Source: Marinobacter salarius
GTDB lineage: Bacteria > Pseudomonadota > Gammaproteobacteria > Pseudomonadales > Oleiphilaceae
DNA: 64,000 nt
Assembly (NCBI RefSeq): GCF_032922745.1
Contig: NZ_CP136693.1
Coordinates: forward strand, 1,736,001-1,800,000
Direction of reading: 5' to 3'
In this document: positions 61,173-64,000 of the stretch, in pieces
How positions within the stretch are numbered: position 1 is the stretch's first letter
Layout of the letters: the number at the start of each line of letters is the position of its first letter
Made by a program: the position numbers and the translations under genes
Notes under the pieces: generated by a model
What the model saw: the letters and a program-made list of their open reading frames with translations, nothing else
Databases searched by the model: none
Told to the model about the DNA's origin: nothing

Positions 61173-62628
61173 TGAGGGGGCCGTAGAAACCGGCCGCAAG
61201 GTCTGGCGTCTTGTGCCCTCGTCGCTTCTCGGACGCATCCTGTTGCTGACTCTGCTGGCAATGGGCGTTGCCCAGGTCGCCTCCAGTGTGATCTGGGTAG
61301 GCACATTCCGCGCCCAACAGGTGGAGGGCCTGGTGAACACCACCCGCAACCTGGCCTCATCAGCGGCGGCAACGACACAGTTCTTCAAGTCTCTGCCACT
61401 GGAATACCGGCATATCGTGCTGGACCAGCTGCGGGATATGGGAGGCTCCCGCTTTTTTGTCTCCCTCAACGACAAACACATCGATATGCGTGCGTTGCCT
61501 GACAGTGAACGCAAGCGCCTGGTGACAGACGAAGTCGTGGCGGTGTTGAAAAGCCGGTTGGGCAAATCGATCAATCTGCACGTGGAATTTGTTCACCCCG
61601 ATGATCTGCGAATACTGAATACCCAGTTGCCATTGGATGCGTTGCCGAAATCCTGGGCTCACTATGCTTTGACACTGGAACCCATCAAACCACCTGTTCT
61701 GGTGACCCAGGTGGAGATTGCTACAGGAGAGTGGCTGTACCTGGCTTCGCTGTTGCCGGCGCCCTATGTCTCGCTGGATGATGAAAGCATCCCGGGCCAG
61801 CAGATCGTGTTTATCCTGGTGATGATAGGGGTTCTGTTCCCGGTGCTGGCCTGGCTGGTGCGTCGCCAGACCCGACCATTGCACAAGCTGGCCAGGGCAG
61901 CGCGGGACCTGCCGCTGGATGAACACCGATCACCATTGAGAGAGCAGGGTAGTGCGGAAATTGTGGCGGTAACCCGTGGCTTCAATACCATGCATCGGCG
62001 GCTACAAAGTTACATCAGCGACAGGGATCAGCTGTTCCGCGCCATCTCCCACGATCTGAAAACCCCGATAACCCGGCTTCGCCTGCGCGCCGACCTGATT
62101 GACGATGCCGACATTCGCGAGCGATTCGAGAGCGACCTTCAGGAGCTGGAATTGCTGGTGAAGGGGGCCTTGCAGGGTATGAAGGACACCGACATCCATG
62201 AAAACGTGGAGTTGGTCGATATTGACGGCATGTTACGGCGAATGGCGGAAGCGTATGGAGGAGAGAGCCCGCGGGTAGTCGTGGAAGGAAACTGCGCGGC
62301 TTATCGCGGCAAACCACTGGCGCTCAAACGATGCCTGGGTAACCTGGTGGACAATGCCGTCAAGTATGGGGACTCTGCGACCATCAGTGTGGAGGACTCC
62401 CCAGAGCAGTTGACGATCCACGTCAGGGATTACGGGCCGGGTATTCCGGAGGTCGAACTTGGACGGATTTTCGAGCCTTACTACCGCCTGGGTCAGGAGC
62501 ATCGGCGGGGTCATGGGCTAGGTCTTGGTATAGCCCGTAACATTGCCCAAAGCCATGGTGGCGACCTTGAAATAGCGAATTGGCCAGGCGGTGGCCTGGA
62601 CGTCACCCTCACGCTGCCCCGACATTGA
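61159..62628 (+). CDS. gtrS: sensor histidine kinase, GtrS-like
   Basis: 489 aa. TM1 (LLGRILLLTLLAMGVAQVASSVIWVGTF), a periplasmic sensor of about 190 residues, TM2 (IVFILVMIGVLFPVLAWLV), HAMP, then the kinase: H-box FRAISHDLKTPITRLRLR, N-box NLVDNAVKYGD, DYGPGIP and GHGLGLGIARNIAQ. Partner of the response regulator upstream. The input signal (a sugar acid in Pseudomonas GtrS) is inferred from family and location. Confidence 0.9.
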   Translation: MARNNEGAVETGRKVWRLVPSSLLGRILLLTLLAMGVAQVASSVIWVGTFRAQQVEGLVNTTRNLASSAAATTQFFKSLPLEYRHIVLDQLRDMGGSRFFVSLNDKHIDMRALPDSERKRLVTDEVVAVLKSRLGKSINLHVEFVHPDDLRILNTQLPLDALPKSWAHYALTLEPIKPPVLVTQVEIATGEWLYLASLLPAPYVSLDDESIPGQQIVFILVMIGVLFPVLAWLVRRQTRPLHKLARAARDLPLDEHRSPLREQGSAEIVAVTRGFNTMHRRLQSYISDRDQLFRAISHDLKTPITRLRLRADLIDDADIRERFESDLQELELLVKGALQGMKDTDIHENVELVDIDGMLRRMAEAYGGESPRVVVEGNCAAYRGKPLALKRCLGNLVDNAVKYGDSATISVEDSPEQLTIHVRDYGPGIPEVELGRIFEPYYRLGQEHRRGHGLGLGIARNIAQSHGGDLEIANWPGGGLDVTLTLPRH

Positions 62629-62737
62629 GGTGGCATGTAACAACCGTGTTACATCGGCCTTTCAGTTTGATACGTTCCTCCCCGAGGTATTGCCATAGAC
62701 TCCGATATTGCTAATACAACAAAAACAAGGAGTCATA

Positions 62738-63602
62738 ATGAATACCCATAAAACGTATCGTTCTGCCCTGATCCTGGGCGCCAGGCCCCTTCACAGACTG
62801 ACAGCCGTCGTAAGCGTGGCGTCGTTGGGATTGTTCGCCGGCCAGGCGTATGCCCAGGAGAGCGTGGAAGAACGCCTGTCCGCCCTGGAGCAACAATTGG
62901 CTGAGGTCGAACCCCATGCCAAAGGTGAGCAGGGCTTCTCCTTCAATACCTACGCCCGTTCCGGACTGCTGCTCAACAGCGATGGTAAAAGTGCTCCCGG
63001 CGGCCCCTACCTGACCCCCGCTGGCTCTGTTGGTGGGGCCGTGGGTCGGCTGGGTAACGAGCCGGATACCTATCTCGAAGCCATCCTTACCGCCAATAAT
63101 TATTTCGGCAACGTGCAGTGGCTGATCAATGGTATGTCTGCTGCGGATAACGATGAGCGTGTCGTAGGGGGCGTTATGGAGGCCGTTGACTCAGGTGTGC
63201 AAACCATGCTGGCCTACCACGGCGATCATGGCGGAAACCAGCAAAGACCGTTATGTGGAAGGGGACGAGTACCAATGGTTGACCTTCAACACCCGCCTGG
63301 CCAACGAACTGGGCGCCAACTTTGAGATGCAGTACGAAGCCTCCTGGCAGGTGATGGACCTGCAAACGGAAGGCTACGAAGGCCGTGGTGACGTGGATGG
63401 CGACTACGCCCGCTTTACCATCGCCCCGACCTTCAAGCCCCAGGTAGGCGGCTTCTGGAACCGCCCGGAAATTCGGGTTTTTGCCAGCTACTCCACCTGG
63501 GATGACGAGCTAAACCGCTACGACGGTGGCGATGCCCTGGGGCAGGAAGACTTTGGCGGCAGCCAATGGACCTTTGGCACCCAGATGGAAGTCTGGTTCT
63601 AA
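62738..63602 (+). pseudogene. carbohydrate-specific outer membrane porin, damaged
   Basis: The N-terminal part (signal peptide ending in AGQAYA; coiled coil VEERLSALEQQLAEVE; GFSFNTYARSGLLLNSDGKS) and C-terminal part (DRYVEGDEYQWLTFNTRLAN to GTQMEVWF, ending in Phe) match LamB/OprB-type maltoporins. The two are in different frames, with the shift near 63240, and the total is about 290 codons against roughly 420 expected, so the middle is missing, with the break near 63165-63195. RBS AAGGAGT before the ATG. Expected to import sugars for the ABC transporter that follows. Confidence 0.75.
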
Positions 63603-63643
63603 GCCTGACAAACGTCTCCACGACAAGAATAAGGAGTCATTAT

Positions 63644-64000
63644 ATGAAATCGTTCAAACGTCATCTTACAGCTCTGGCGGTCTCTGCCGCCCTGATGCCA
63701 ACAGCGGCCGTTCAGGCCGGAGAGGTTGAGGTTCTGCACTGGTGGACCGCTGGTGGGGAAGCGCGCGCTGCGGCCGCCCTCAAGAAAATGATGGAAGAGC
63801 AGGGCCACACCTGGAAAGACTTTGCCGTGGCCGGTGGCGGTGGTGAAGCCGCCATGACCGTCCTGAAAACCCGCGCCGTCTCCGGCAATCCGCCCGCCGC
63901 CGCCCAGATCAAGGGCCTGGACATTCGTGAGTGGGCGGAACTGGGCTTTCTGACCAGCCTGGACAGCGTCGCGGAAGCGGAGAACTGGGATCAGCTTATA
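63644..64000 (+). CDS. sugar ABC transporter substrate-binding protein (partial, cut by window end)
   Basis: First 119 codons of a type-1 extracellular solute-binding protein: a signal peptide (LTALAVSAALMPTAAVQA), then GEVEVLHWWTAGGEARAAAALKKM and AMTVLKTRAVSGNPP, as in glucose/mannose-binding GtsA proteins of pseudomonads. RBS AAGGAG. It lies 41 bp after the damaged porin, in the same orientation as the GltR/GtrS-like system. Confidence 0.9.
   Translation, partial: MKSFKRHLTALAVSAALMPTAAVQAGEVEVLHWWTAGGEARAAAALKKMMEEQGHTWKDFAVAGGGGEAAMTVLKTRAVSGNPPAAAQIKGLDIREWAELGFLTSLDSVAEAENWDQLI

Noticed and set aside
1..64000. CRISPR arrays or tandem-repeat arrays
   Set aside because: No regularly spaced direct repeats were seen on reading the window.

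Overview
The window looks like the chromosome of a marine gammaproteobacterium, most likely Marinobacter or a close relative. This is an inference from the proteins recognised by eye (fabA-fabB, hisBHAF, sufBCDSATE, gpmI-envC-ctpA, secB, mutY-yggX, orphan ectD); no database search was run.

Layout. 1-3.8 kb: the cysJI sulfite reductase operon, with cysJ broken by one frameshift. 3.8-20.7 kb: an accessory region rich in insertion sequences. It holds a di-heme cytochrome c gene split by an IS66-family element, and next to it a small secreted protein, a Tat-exported cupredoxin and an ECF sigma factor. All three transcription units of this group carry the same promoter motif (GTAACCTTTT-like box, exactly 10 bp, GCATCTG), so they look like one sigma-factor regulon for periplasmic copper/heme redox proteins. 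Then follow two IS5-family copies of identical length in opposite orientation (one split by a second IS66-family element), bracketing a VOC protein, Rnk, NADP-type GdhA and a GreA/Rnk-like protein. The region ends in AT-rich DNA with a truncated tyrosine integrase beside tRNA-Phe.

20.7-57.9 kb is mostly conserved housekeeping: yggX-mutY-asmA (minus); hisBHAF (plus); yibQ-ctpA-envC-gpmI (minus); yibN-like rhodanese and secB (plus); an orphan solute-binding protein, trmL, a thiolase, a short-chain reductase and cca (minus); a TraF_2 outer-membrane protein divergent from flgP-flgT; the seven-gene suf operon behind a type-1 IscR box; a stand-alone AraC DNA-binding domain; fabA-fabB; a voltage-gated cation channel with an acidic filter; EVE, TrhA/hemolysin III, Crp/Fnr, AEC-transporter and rhombosortase genes; a CadR-like regulator with a CDF exporter; and ectD.

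57.9-64 kb: a DUF2845 protein, a tandem-duplicated HAD protein with altered motif I, and a GltR/GtrS-like two-component system followed by a broken carbohydrate porin and the start of a sugar ABC-transporter binding protein (cut by the window end). Several genes are interrupted or frameshifted (cysJ, di-heme cytochrome, metallophosphoesterase, an 85-aa ORF, integrase, porin). The IS-caused ones are backed by exact or near-exact target duplications; the single-base frameshifts could also be sequencing errors.
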